Notes under the pieces: model-generated
What the model saw: the letters and a program-made list of their open reading frames with translations, nothing else
What the model was told of the DNA's origin: nothing
The model's database searches: none
Shown: positions 1 through 9,950 of the stretch, one piece after another
How positions within the stretch are numbered: position 1 is the first letter of the stretch
Layout: the number at the start of each line of letters is the position of its first letter
Program-made: the position numbers and the translations under genes
Assembly (NCBI RefSeq): GCF_036370855.1
Contig: NC_088117.1
Coordinates: 3,658,001 to 3,722,000, forward strand
From: Dromaius novaehollandiae
Taxonomy: Eukaryota > Chordata > Aves > Casuariiformes > Dromaiidae
Length of the DNA stretch: 64,000 bases
Direction: 5' to 3'

Positions 1-193
1 TTTGAGGAACTCCGTGGGACCAGTTTCCCCAGGTTGGTGCCGATGGCTGAGGCTGTCCTTGGGTTTCTGTGTTGAGCTCTATCCCTGAGCTCGGTAGCTT
101 TGTGGCACAAGTGGCCCTTGTATCAGGTGAACCTGGCTGTGTCCACTGCAATGTATAACGAAGAGGATGCCATTGTTTCTCTTTCTCTTCCAG
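1..193 (+). other. ARRDC1: ARRDC1 intron (3' part)
   Basis: Intron sequence upstream of the penultimate ARRDC1 exon. It ends in a pyrimidine-rich tract (about 174-191) followed by CAG at 191-193, a normal acceptor. The open frame entering from 167 reads through this acceptor, so the true coding part begins at 194. No other exon is visible here. Confidence 0.8.
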
Positions 194-605
194 GTTTCTC
201 TGAAGTCGCCAGAGGTTTCGGTTACTCTTCCCATTTATATTGGTAACATTGCTGTGAACAGGGTCCCTCTCAGCCCCTCCCGGTCAGCCCCGCACATACC
301 GTCTGCTGTGGTACCCAGTGCCCCCCCGGAGGAGGAGGAGGCTGCCGGTGGTTATCACCCGATGGACAACGTTTCAATCCCCACCAAAAGCCATTCCCAG
401 CAGCAGCCGTTTAGCTATGCCCCAGGACTGAGCTTCCAGGAAATAAGGCTGGACTCGGAGCAGACAGGCTCCCCAAACCATCCCACGCTCTGCCTGTCAA
501 CGGGAGCCACTGTCCCTTATTATGCTGAGGGGAACGTGGTGCCTGTTCCCACAGCCAGCTCTCTCATTTTGCCTCCGGAGTACAGCACGTGGGGCTACCC
601 ATACG
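194..605 (+). CDS. ARRDC1: ARRDC1 penultimate coding exon (C-terminal tail)
   Basis: This exon encodes the end of the arrestin C-domain and most of the unstructured tail of arrestin domain-containing protein 1. It starts in phase 0 after CAG (VSLKSPEVSV...) and ends in phase 1 at G605 before GTGAG. Recognition rests on remembered similarity to the mammalian ARRDC1 tail: a VTLP-I-IGNIAVN block, PSAPPEEE, TKSHSQ, LCLSTGATVPYYAEG and SSLILPPEYSTWGYPY. Two functional motifs are visible: PSAP at 314-325, the type that binds TSG101 of ESCRT-I, and PPEY at 572-583, a PPxY site for WW domains of NEDD4-family ligases such as WWP2. In the known family these drive ARRDC1-mediated microvesicle budding at the plasma membrane. 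The arrestin domains lie upstream of the window, so the gene is partial here. An open frame continues past 605 to a stop near 631, but that is intron read-through. Confidence 0.93.
314..325 (+). other. ARRDC1: PSAP late-domain motif in ARRDC1
   Basis: Codons CCC AGT GCC CCC encode PSAP, followed by PEEEE. This is the TSG101 UEV-binding tetrapeptide known to be needed for ARRDC1-mediated vesicle release. Confidence 0.85.
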
Positions 606-1575
606 GTGAGCAGTCCTCTCCTGAGATCTGACCGGTCTGGTGGTGTGGTAGTAAATGTCCCCTATGAGAAAAGCACTAGCTGCACACCGAGTTGGAATAC
701 AGGGATGTTCACTTGCCAGGGGACTGAAGTCAGAGAGAAACATGAGGCCGCTCTGTCTGCCTTAGCTTCAGGAGGAGTTCCCCTCTTGCAGCTGTAAATG
801 CTGGCTGTCTGTTCCCACTTCTAAACCCCTGCTTCCTTGGGCTTGTCCTGAGAGGATCTCCCTGTTCTGAAATGAGCTTTCAGCCTCCCACTGATACAAG
901 AACTTCTTGGCTTGTGGTGAGGCTGGCGGGAGCAGAGCCAGGAAAATGATGTAACCGAAATCTTATGTCTGACTTGGAGTGGGCCTGGATTTGGTCTGAA
1001 GACACAAGTTGTGGGGGTGGAAGCTAAGAGACTGTCCAGGACAGAAAAGCTTGGGGAAATCCCAGCGACTGGATTCCTGGAGCAGTGTTTGTCCCAGGTG
1101 GCTGCAAGGGTGGGGGGGAACTAGTGTCATGGCTCAGTCCTACCTGAACAAACCGATCTGTTAGCACAGGGGTAACGCAATGTTAACTCAGATGTGTAAT
1201 TTCACCCCCGTCTTGTGGCACATGGGGCACAGGTCCTCTGTGATCTGGAGGTGTTAGTGTGCATGATGATGCTCACGAAAGAAGGGGACAAACAGAACAG
1301 GACTTTGAGGGGCTGATTATAACCACTGTAAAGATGAGGACAGATGAGGACTGGCTGGCTCAAATCCTGTGCACCCGTACATGAACACATTTACTTCAGC
1401 AGGGTAGGTTAGGTCCTGATGGCTCCCTAGCAGGAGCTGAAGGGGAAGGAGTATGTGCATGCGTTGCATGTGTGCGTGCTAGCAGCTTGCTTCACTCTGC
1501 ACTGAGGTAGTCTAGGGTGAAGGGAACCTTGCAAACACCTGCTATAACCGCTCCTATTCTTTATTTTCCCTGCAG
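606..1575 (+). other. ARRDC1: last ARRDC1 intron
   Basis: A 970-bp intron with donor GTGAG at 606 and acceptor TGCAG ending at 1575, preceded by a T-rich tract. Short open frames on both strands (522-797 and 1202-1390) have no recognisable content. I see no repeats of note. Confidence 0.85.
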
Positions 1576-1640
1576 AGGCACCTCCATCCTATGAACAGAG
1601 CTGCAGCAGTGCCAACTCCAGCATCAGCAATGGCAACTAG
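1576..1640 (+). CDS. ARRDC1: ARRDC1 last coding exon
   Basis: The final 21 residues of ARRDC1 and the stop codon. G605 of the previous exon joins AG at 1576-1577 to make a Glu codon, giving WGYPY-EAPPSYEQSC and then a Ser/Asn-rich end with TAG at 1638-1640. The second PPxY motif (PPSY, 1581-1592) matches the WW-domain-binding motif in the same place in mammalian ARRDC1 (remembered as YEAPPSYEQSC). The ARRDC1 coding sequence inside the window therefore totals 158 residues. Splice phase, motif spacing and the terminal stop all agree, so the model is firm although the exon is too short to show as a long open frame. Confidence 0.93.
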
Positions 1641-1810
1641 CCTCCCTGCTTCGAGTCCCGTTGGTGCTGCCCGCCCCCAGGCACCACGGGTCACCTGCCG
1701 ACTGCGAAGTCTGGTACAGCACAAGGCGTCTTTTTATCTCTGTGGCTGCTTGGCAGGGTAAACGGTGCATCCCAACTTGGGCTTTTTTAGTCTCTTTCTT
1801 GGGAGGGAAC

Positions 1811-1829
1811 AAAAAAAAAAAAAAAAAAA
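1811..1829. repeat. A19 homopolymer in ARRDC1 3'UTR
   Basis: A run of 19 A residues followed by CAACCAACCAAAA. Likely length-polymorphic and prone to sequencing error. Confidence 0.95.
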
Positions 1830-3474
1830 CAACCAACCAAAAAGGGCAGCCAGAGCAGCCTGTGTGTGCGTAGGAGAGGTCTGGGAAACGGAGCCGCCTC
1901 CTTCTGCTGCACAGAGTGCTGCAGAACTGGTTTTGCCCCAGGGATGGCCTGTGCAGCAGCCTGCGTTTAAAATACTGTAGTCAACACTAACTGCTTTACT
2001 ATCAAAGCACCTGCGATGCCTTATTTGAAACGCTCCTGACTTGGCATGTCTCCACTGTAGGCGAAGGCTGGGCTGCGTGGACTTTCTCTTCTCTTTTGTG
2101 GGCCACATACTCTCCAGAAATGTTTTTGACGGCCTCCCCCCTTGTCCTTATAGGTCTTAAGGGTAGCTGAAACGGGAGGTTTCTTGGAGTAAGCAGGTTC
2201 AGAAGGTGAGGGACTTTTAACAAGCCGAAAGCACAAGCCCTTGTTGATATACCTGTGTTGTGGGGTGAGCAACTGGCAGCCTTCAGCCCTCTCGCAGCGG
2301 GCTGGACCGCTGCCTGCATGTGCAGAGTGGAGAACAGGCTCTGGTGGCAGGGAGCTCACTGTGGTACTTCTAGCAACCCGAGAGGCCCTGATGTGCTGTG
2401 GAAGGAGAGCCCCATGTTGTTAGCGTGGGTGTCCATCAACCTGCTTCTGGCCGCCTTCGGCAAGAGCAGCTTCCCAGAAGCCCTGTGGCCTGCTGGTCTC
2501 CATCCTTGCTGCTAGACCTGCAGCACGCAGGATAAACAGCGCGACTCGTTCTGCCGGGGTGGGGGGGCAGATCCCCGATGTCCCATGTCCCACACCTGCG
2601 GGGTGCCCTCTCCCTCCCCGCTGCCGCTGCCTTAGGCAGGCCAGAACTATGTGACAATCAAGCTACAAAAGTCGGTCTGATGCTACCTCTGAGTCTGCCC
2701 AAGGACCCTGTCCGTGGAAGCCCTTTCCTCTGAGGTGACCCTCCTTCACGGCTCAGCCTGGCGTCCCTCGCAGGAGCGGTCCGCAGTGCCGAGCGAGTGC
2801 CCAAGGGCACTTGGCCTGGGGACCGTTCTCTCTGCGAGCTGGCACTGGTTTACTGCTTGTGTCCTGAGCCGCTTCTTGAGCCACAGCAGGATGTGAAAAC
2901 GAGTGAGAGGGAACACAAACTGCTATGCCTCATTTGCAACCTCTGCTGGACCTGGCAGGTCAGGGGAAGAAGCTGGTGTATTTAAAACAACATTTTTCTT
3001 TTACGCTTTTTCTCTTGTTGTTTAGCTTTTTAGTATTGACTGCCCAACCTGAGGAAACCACAAATCAGATACTCAAAACTACAGTCATTCAGCCAAGGCT
3101 GAAATTGTGGACTGCAGAGCTTTGGCACCTCTGAGAATTGGTCTCCACGCTGCCTCACGCTGGGCAGGCAATAGCTAGCAAACCTGTCATGAGCGCTACA
3201 GCCTCTGCCTCCTTGTTCTAGCCTGCCTCTGCACACCCCCGGCAGGCAACTGGGGACAGCCCTGCTTTGCACTCTTTCTTTGCAAATGCTTTCTTTTTTT
3301 AAAGTGTTGAACTGCTTTAAGGATAGTGTAGAGGAGGTGCCGTTCCGAGCAGCGCTAGCACAACATGCACCAATGTTGATAGAATGATTGTCATTGTCCA
3401 TTAATATATATATATGAGATGAAGTTTTGTTTTTAATGATTGAATTCCGAAATAGAAATTTTAATGCTGTATTT

Positions 3475-3480
3475 AATAAA
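3475..3480 (+). terminator. ARRDC1: poly(A) signal of ARRDC1
   Basis: A canonical AATAAA in an AT-rich context, followed about 18-30 nt later by the GU/U-rich stretch TGTTGTGCTCTTTC. This arrangement fits cleavage at roughly 3495-3505. Confidence 0.7.
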
Positions 3481-3500
3481 TTATTCTAAGAGAAATGTTG

Positions 3501-6500
3501 TGCTCTTTCATCCATTTCTGATACTTACCCATGTGCCTGTTCATGCCAAATCCAGGAATGCACCTTGCTGATTTCTTACAAAATTAGGGAAGGTTTTTGC
3601 TCTCATGGGAAAGATGGTGACTTCTGCCAAGACAGCTCTGGGAAACAAGTATCGTATGGCCTGACTGACTGCAGTGCTGTGCCCTTAGTTCCAGGTGACT
3701 GGAGGGAGTTTGGGCTCAGCTCTGGAGAGCGTACCCGCCGACTGCAGCGTGCTGCTTCCCCGGCCCTGCATTGAGAAGCCGTAGCTTGTCCAAGTGGCCT
3801 CTCTGCAGTCTTACTTCAAGCCAGAAAGGAAAAGGTGGACTGGTGGGGAGGAAGGAAGGGGAGAGTAGATTCTCCCTCCAGGAGGATGGAGATGGGATAG
3901 CCAAGGTCTGGCTGGAAAGGCTGGAGCCCCTCACCCCATGGCTCTCTCCTAGGAGCTGTGCTCCTAAAGAACCGTTTGGAAGAGACATACTAAAAATGAA
4001 TGAGGGCTCCGCCCAAAATGCACAGGCTTCAGTTTTACCATGTCTGAAGTGTGTAGGTGTGCAAGGGTGTGCTCTAGATGCTGCCACTGCAAGTAGCCTG
4101 AGGCTTGATCTCTATCTCGGACACAAGGGCCCTTCTTCACCCTCTGCTTGACTCTTGCTTCTTCCCAGCATTGATTATTCAGGACTGACCCCTTTGCCTG
4201 GTGGTTTGTGCCTGCCATGAAAAACAGTCTTGATATGCAGGGGGTCAAAGGCAGGTGCCTGTTCTTTCTTAAAGGTACATCCCTTTGCTTGTGCTCTTCC
4301 TCTTCCTCCCAGTTAGTTGAACCTGTTTTGCCTGGCTCAGCACGTAGGTCCTGTGCCCTTCCTTGTTCTCTACAGTTAGTCTGTAGTTGTGCTGGTTCTT
4401 CTGTTAAACCAACAGGACAGACCCCTTTTTCTCAGTCAGTGTTACCTGTGCTTCTTTCCCCTTTCAGGACATGCTTTTGTCTGCAGCCTGTATTCTTCCT
4501 TTCAGGCCCGAACCCAAATCCCTTTCCCGCCTCTGGAAAAGTTCCTATGAGCTCTTCAACGATCCTGGATATGGCAGGTTTGGGCTACAGCCTCCTGAGC
4601 CAGCTGAGGGGTGAGGAGAGCAGCCTGTGCTGGGGCTGTGGGTTCCCAGTTCCTCGTGCTGCGGTGTTGAAGCTGTGCTGCTTGTGGCGTGTTCAGCCTA
4701 TGCGCCTGTGGTCCTGGGCTGGAAAACTTGAATGTTTCTTGGCTACTGTGGCTCAAGGCAGCGGGATGCCCTTCTAGTTCCCCAGCCAGTGTTTGTCCTC
4801 CTAGTTTAATCTTTGCAGCTGGGAACGCACATCTATGTTGCAGTCTCCGGAGAGGAGAGACCTGCTGTATCCTACACAGCCCGTTGTGTTGTGCCCTGTG
4901 TTTCTACAATGCTCCAGTACATTTGAGCTTGCTCACCCAAATTATTTTTGCTGGACAACTGGCACTTCAGCACCTTTTGCTTTACGTGGTGTCCCCCCTG
5001 TGAAGCAAGGAGCAAATGATCATGCTGCTCCTCGCAAGTATCCATCTCCGCAAGCAGCTTTGGAGGGAGCAGGAAGGAGCGGAGGGGTCCGAGAGCCTCT
5101 GCTGCAGAGGTGGGGGCACCTGTCACGCTTGTCACAAGCACCCGTTGCTACTCCAGTCAAGTCATCTTGTCTGTTTGCCTGGAGAGAAGTGGTAAAACCG
5201 GAACTTACTGTCTGCTGCTGGGTGACCTGCCATCAGGGCCCTCTGACACAGCAGCTAGGTGCTGTCTTAGGAACCGCAGAGTCAGAGCTAGACCTAGTAG
5301 TAATCCTAGTTCTCCTTCCGGATGCTCGGGCTGGGTGTGCAAAGGTCCTGCAGGGGAGAGGCCTCTCTCAGTCCTGCTGGCTGGCTCTGGCCAGGATGCA
5401 GTTGGGGATCATCCTGTCTAAATTGGTCTCTAAACAATCTCACTATTGTGCAAGATGATAGAAATATTTGCAAAGTCCTGTCGTTCTCAGTGGTCCTGTC
5501 CTGGTCTTGCTCCCTGTGCCTGTTCCCTAGTGCTGATAGTGAACTGGGGCGCAAGAGCCTTCCTGATGTTTCATGGACCCTGTAGAAGAGGTCCAAGACT
5601 GCAGGATGAAAGACACCCATCTAGATAGTCCACCTCTTCCTAAATCTTCTCAAAGCTGTGACCCCAGGATGCTATGGTAGTGAGCTCTGCTGGGTAGATG
5701 AGTACTTGAGGGAGTGTGATGGGGCAGGAAAAAAACATCCTGGGATTTGAGTATGTTCCCTTTTGGAAGTGGTGAGGGGACAGTCCCTCCCGCTCTCTGC
5801 CTTGCTGCTGTCTCTCTTCTTTGCAGCCTCTCTGATTTCAATCTCTTTAAGTTATGGGAGCTCTTTTAGGCCCCTTGTCATTCTTATCTCCTCTTTCTGA
5901 AGTCTGTAATAAGGAGGAAGACAGACTGTTCTCTGAACCCGGCTCTGGGTAGGAAACTTTAGTGCACAGGAATTCATTTAAATTCTTGGCTCAAATTTTC
6001 AAGCAATTGTTTTGGGGGTTTTGTCTGAAATGGGGAGGGGAAGTGGCGGGGCGTGAGTGAAGCTTGTGAGATAATTGTTTCCAAACTCAGCATTCAATGG
6101 AAAATACCAAAAATATCTTCTGTCCTTTTTTTTTCTGCTGCTGCTTTTTTGTCTTTGGTGTTTTTGTTCTCGTCCCGCTCGCCACACGTGCAGCCTCCAT
6201 ATTTCCGTGTTATTTGTGTCCCGCTAAATGCTGCTTCGGCACCTGTCGTTTCGCCGTGTGCATGAGCTGGGGAAAGGGCGGGAGGCGAGGGATGAGGTGG
6301 CTTCTCGGTCCCCGAGCTGCCGTCATCCCTCCTGATGGAGTGAGTTGTTTGCTTGCTTCCCCCCTGCGTCTCGGCGCTGCCCTGCTTCTTCCCATTGTCT
6401 GTTCACGCTGCAGCCTCTCTTGGGACAGTTTGTTCCCCCGCTGAGGTTTTGATTTCATCAGAAACCATTAGGACGACAGGGTACGCGCCGATAATCTAAG

Positions 6501-6873
6501 CGCAAGCGGAGGGAGAGCGGGGAGGAGGGCTTTTGCTCCTCCATTTCTCCAGCTCTTCTTTTTGGTGGACGTCGTGGTCTTTTTAGCTTTCTACTGAGCT
6601 TGCAGTAGTTTCGTAAAAGTAGATATTTTCTGCTAGTGACCGGAGAAGGAAGTTTTCCTATTGAGTCAGCACAAAGTAGAAGATAAAGGGTGGTCTGGGG
6701 TCTGTTTGTTTTTTATTCTGTATTTTAAGATATTTCCAAACATCTGCAATGGGAACATCTGTCCTATTCATCCTCCCCAAGAAAGACTGGTGGGGAAAAC
6801 CCCTCAAAACCCGTGCCCTTTCTTGTACCAATACTCGTGTTGTAATTCTTTACTCTTGTGGTTCTCTTTGCAG
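3501..6873. other. intergenic, ARRDC1 downstream
   Basis: No gene recognised. The longest open frames (4208-4777 and 4835-5458, + strand) are rich in Cys, Ser, Leu and Pro, overlap other frames, lack a recognisable domain and are probably chance. A pyrimidine-rich tract lies at about 6115-6180. If the candidate terminal exon at 6874 is real, this stretch would be its intron. Confidence 0.6.
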
Positions 6874-7075
6874 ATTCTGGGGTTTTATACAACAGTATTT
6901 CTGATGGCTCTGTACAACCTAATATTTCTGCGCGTTTTATTACATGGTTTTAAAATGTAAACTAAGTTTTACATGTTTACCACAGCTTCTGGGGAGTTTT
7001 TTTTTGTCCTGGGTTTTAAACTACCAAATGTAAAGAGCTGAAAATGTAAATAAAGAGCTCCTTTTGTAAGATCAC
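6874..7075 (+). other. candidate alternative terminal exon with poly(A) site
   Basis: A strong acceptor (TTGTGGTTCTCTTTGCAG, ending at 6873) is followed by 26 open codons in one frame. They end with TTT TAA at 6951-6953, then AT-rich sequence, AATAAA at 7049-7054 and a GT-rich stretch at about 7074-7085. The open frame needs a phase-1 donor. The donor at ARRDC1 605/606 is phase 1 and would give ...WGYPY-DSGVLYNSISDG.... The exon could therefore be a distal alternative 3' end of ARRDC1, the end of a separate non-coding transcript, or coincidence. I do not recognise the peptide from any family. Confidence 0.3.
7049..7054 (+). terminator. candidate poly(A) signal
   Basis: AATAAA within TGTAAATAAAGAGC, followed about 20-30 nt later by GTGTGCTTTTGCTC. 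The hexamer and downstream element are well spaced for a used cleavage site, but no confirmed gene ends here. Confidence 0.4.
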
Positions 7076-7085
7076 GTGTGCTTTT

Positions 7086-9394
7086 GCTCAAGGTGAACGT
7101 GCGATGAGCGCGGAGCTGCTGGCTCTGTGTAAAACACTGATGGCAATGCCAGGAAGCCCTGTACAGTGGATGAGACGTGGCTCCTGCCTTTCAGAGGAGG
7201 TATCTGCTTCTAAAGCCGAAGCTCAAAGTGCAATTTATAGTTAATGCTAAAGGAAGGCCTCTTCTTCTCCCAGCATAATGGGGGGGAAGAGTTGGGGTAG
7301 ATGGACAGCAACCAGCTGGTCTAAACTTTCCCTTTCTCCCTCTGTGATGAGCAGGTCGGTCTCCTTGGTAAAAAGTGGGCTCCACGCCTGCCTGGCCTCC
7401 GGTCTCCCAGCTGGAGGAAACCGAGGGGAAGGCTGGGTTTTTCTCTTCCTGCTTAGCAGGAATCCCAGGATGTGGAGGTTTGTCACTGCTCGCCCCGGTC
7501 GGTGCGGGAGAGGGCGATATGAGCCTTGCCGGATCCTTCAGGAGAGCAGGGGCTTGAGCTGCCATGAAAGAGCTGGGGCTTTGCTTTCCGCAAAGCCGCC
7601 TGGCTCCGTGTCAGGAGTCAGCCTCGCTGCAGCTCCCCGGGCTCTGTGGCTTCTCCTTGGGCTCACAGCTGCAGCATGATGAAAAATGGGGAGTTTATTG
7701 CAAAACAGAGCTCTTCCTTGCCCCACTCCCGTTAATTAGCACTTGTAGCTGAGCTTGTTTCTGCGGCAGGTGGAGCTGTGAGTCTCCAGGTGGGACTGGA
7801 GCCGCTGCAGGCGGAGATGGGTTATGAGGGCTCTGCACATGCCTGGGGATTTTCTTGGCTTCCTGCTGGAGCCTCTTCCCTGCCTGGCTGTGCAGGGAGG
7901 TTTCTCCTGGTGACTGGTGTGTCCCCAGCTTGAGCTGAAAAAGATGGAGCCCGAGCAAACGCAACTGGAAAGCTGGCACCAGACCAACAGCCCTGATGGG
8001 CCCGTGGGTTGGCCGAGGCCCGGCTGGTCTCACAGGCTGGAGCCCACCAAAAACCAAATCCTCGAAGAGGCCGTGTTTCCGCAGACCCACCTTGTCCTCA
8101 GCCCTTTCCCAAAGGTAGGTGCGAGGGCCCCCGCGAGTCCTAGGACCTGTGTGTGCACAGCGGTTTAGAGGGTCGGGGCCAAAATGCGGTGACCCTCCAC
8201 CCCCCAGCAGTGGCTGCACCTCCCTTTCAAGATTCATGTCCCCTGCGTAAAATGGTAGCGATATGCCCCATCTGAAGGTTCATAGCTGTCCTCGCTGGAG
8301 CTGTGGCTTTCTTGCCCCACTGTTTTAGAATGGGGATGTTTTTCCTTCACTAAGTGTCGCTCAGTTCTGGGGGGACAGGAGGGAAGGATCAGGAGCAGGC
8401 AGAAGAGCAGCTGGGGTTCCACCATCACCAGCCTCAACTGGCTCAGCTCCTTCCCCTGCAAATCCAAACAGTGATTTGGGAAACAATTTTGCCCGGACAG
8501 GACTGTGGTGTTTCAGGGTTAAATACACAGATACAACACCTCCTCCCCGACCCATCAGGGGCAAAAGCTGTGTCAGGGGTCCCCAAAGAGGCCCGTGGCA
8601 TGGTTGAACGTGTGGCAGTCTGCTGGCGTCGGGCGGGAAGCACAGCGCGGAGAGGGGAAGACGTGAAGCTGGGGATGTTCCCTGCAGGAGGACGCTCCCG
8701 GGAGGAGCCGGCCCTGCGGACGGGGTCGCAGCTGAGGTCTGCGGGAGGACGCTCGCTCCCTCTTGGCCTCTGGTGCGCTGGGGCTCCGCGGGGTCGCAAT
8801 CAAGGAGCTGCTGCTGAGCTGGAGCAGTCGCTACTTGATGGGATGAAGCTGCCGCTGGTGGCTCCTATCGGTAGAGAATAGGACATTCGTTGAGAACAGG
8901 AGCGCAAAACCCTTCCTTTCCCCCTTTTTCAGAGCGTGCCAGTTTAGGCCTCATTATTTACCCTGTTAGGAAACACCCCTGGCCCTGCGCTGAAACACAT
9001 CTTTAATGGGATGTTGTTTAGCGTTTGGCTGACAGACACGGCGCCATCGGGGCAGAGCCACTGGTTTCCTCGGTGCTGTCCCAGGGAGCCGACCAGCCGA
9101 GGAGGCAGCAGCAGGTCGCGGGGGCCGAGCCGGGCAAGGAAGATGGCTGTAGGGAGGCCGCAGCGCGGCCGGGTGCCCTGGGCAGAGCTTGCAGCCACTG
9201 CTGGATCTGCGATCCAGGTGCCCCAGCCTGCCCTTGGCCTTCCCTGTCCGATGGGGGACACCGTCCCCCCTGCCGCCCCCCATCGCGGACAGTATCCAGA
9301 GCCGTGCTCCTGCAGCCTGGTGGCGAGGCCAGGCTGGACACGGCAAGGCGCAAAGGCAGGGCGCCGGGAAGGAGGGACAAGGCGGTTTGGCACT
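7086..9394. other. intergenic, no gene recognised
   Basis: Mixed-composition sequence rising in GC towards 9.4 kb. Overlapping open frames on both strands (for example 7695-8237 minus and 8354-8881 plus) have no recognisable motif, and their compositions mirror each other across strands, which suggests chance. I see no repeat family. Confidence 0.55.
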
Positions 9395-9950
9395 GGGGGG
9401 CCGGCGGCCCTGGGGGAGACCCCGGGCGGGGGGCAGGAGCCGCCTCTTCGGAGCGACCAACTGCCCCCGGGCGGGCTCGGGCTGCGGGTAGCGCCGCGGG
9501 CCAAGCGCTGAGGAGGCGGCGGGCGCAGCGCGGGCGGGGAGGCCGCGCCGGGCCCGCGGGGGCGGCGGGAAGGGCCGGGGCGGCGGCGGCGGGGCCCGCC
9601 CGCCTCAGGGCCGGCTCCCGCGGCGGCAGCGGGGACTCTTATTTTGACCGCGGCGCCGCTCGGCCGGGCGGGGGCAGCAGCTCCCCCCTCGGCGGGGCCG
9701 CGGCGGGCGGCGCGGAGGCCTGGCGGCGCCGCGGGGGCCCGGGTGGGCCCGGCCCGGCCCGGGCGGCGGCGGCGGCGGCGGCTCCACGGCCGCCGGGCAG
9801 CCAGGCGGCCCCCGCGGCGCCGCCGTCCCCAGGCGGGGAGTCCCGGCGGCCGGGCAGGGCCTGTCCCGGCCGGCTCCCGCTGCGGGCCTGGTCGCCCCGG
9901 GGCGGCTCCCACCCCGCCATGGTGCCGCTGAAGGGCTGGGACAAAACAGC
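9395..9950. promoter_or_regulatory. orphan CpG island
   Basis: Very dense CpG and C+G from about 9395 to 9950, including a (GGC)7 run at 9762-9782. It also carries a guanine-quadruplex pattern at 9558-9580: five Gs, then 3-, 3- and 4-G runs separated by 2-4 nt. It lies about 3.8 kb upstream of EHMT1 coding exon 1 and is separated from that island by ordinary sequence. Long open frames crossing it (346 codons minus, 440 codons plus) are low-complexity Gly/Ala/Pro/Arg and are a consequence of GC content. It may be an upstream EHMT1 promoter, the start of a non-coding or antisense transcript, or an untranscribed regulatory island. Confidence 0.75.

Larger units (their letters stand above)
1641..3500 (+). 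other. ARRDC1: ARRDC1 3' untranslated region
   Basis: Sequence from the stop codon to the first well-formed poly(A) signal (3475-3480). The end near 3500 is inferred from that signal and not observed. The region holds an A19 run at 1811-1829 followed by ACC/AACC units and a TATATATA tract near 3403-3414. It becomes AT-rich towards its end, as many 3'UTRs do. Overlapping short open frames on both strands (for example 1734-2108 minus and 3030-3401 minus) have no domain or motif and are treated as chance. About 1.86 kb is long for this gene, so an earlier cleavage site cannot be excluded. Confidence 0.65.

Noticed and set aside
606..631. Continuation of the ARRDC1 frame past 605 to a stop near 631
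   Set aside because: A consensus donor at 606 and a matching downstream exon with the conserved PPSY tail show this is intron.
4208..5458. Open frames of 189 and 207 codons downstream of ARRDC1
   Set aside because: Cys/Ser/Leu-rich with no recognisable motif, overlapped by frames on both strands and without promoter or splice context.
9395..9433. A second guanine-run cluster as a quadruplex
   Set aside because: Loops of 11 and 7 nt make it much weaker than the cluster at 9,558-9,580.
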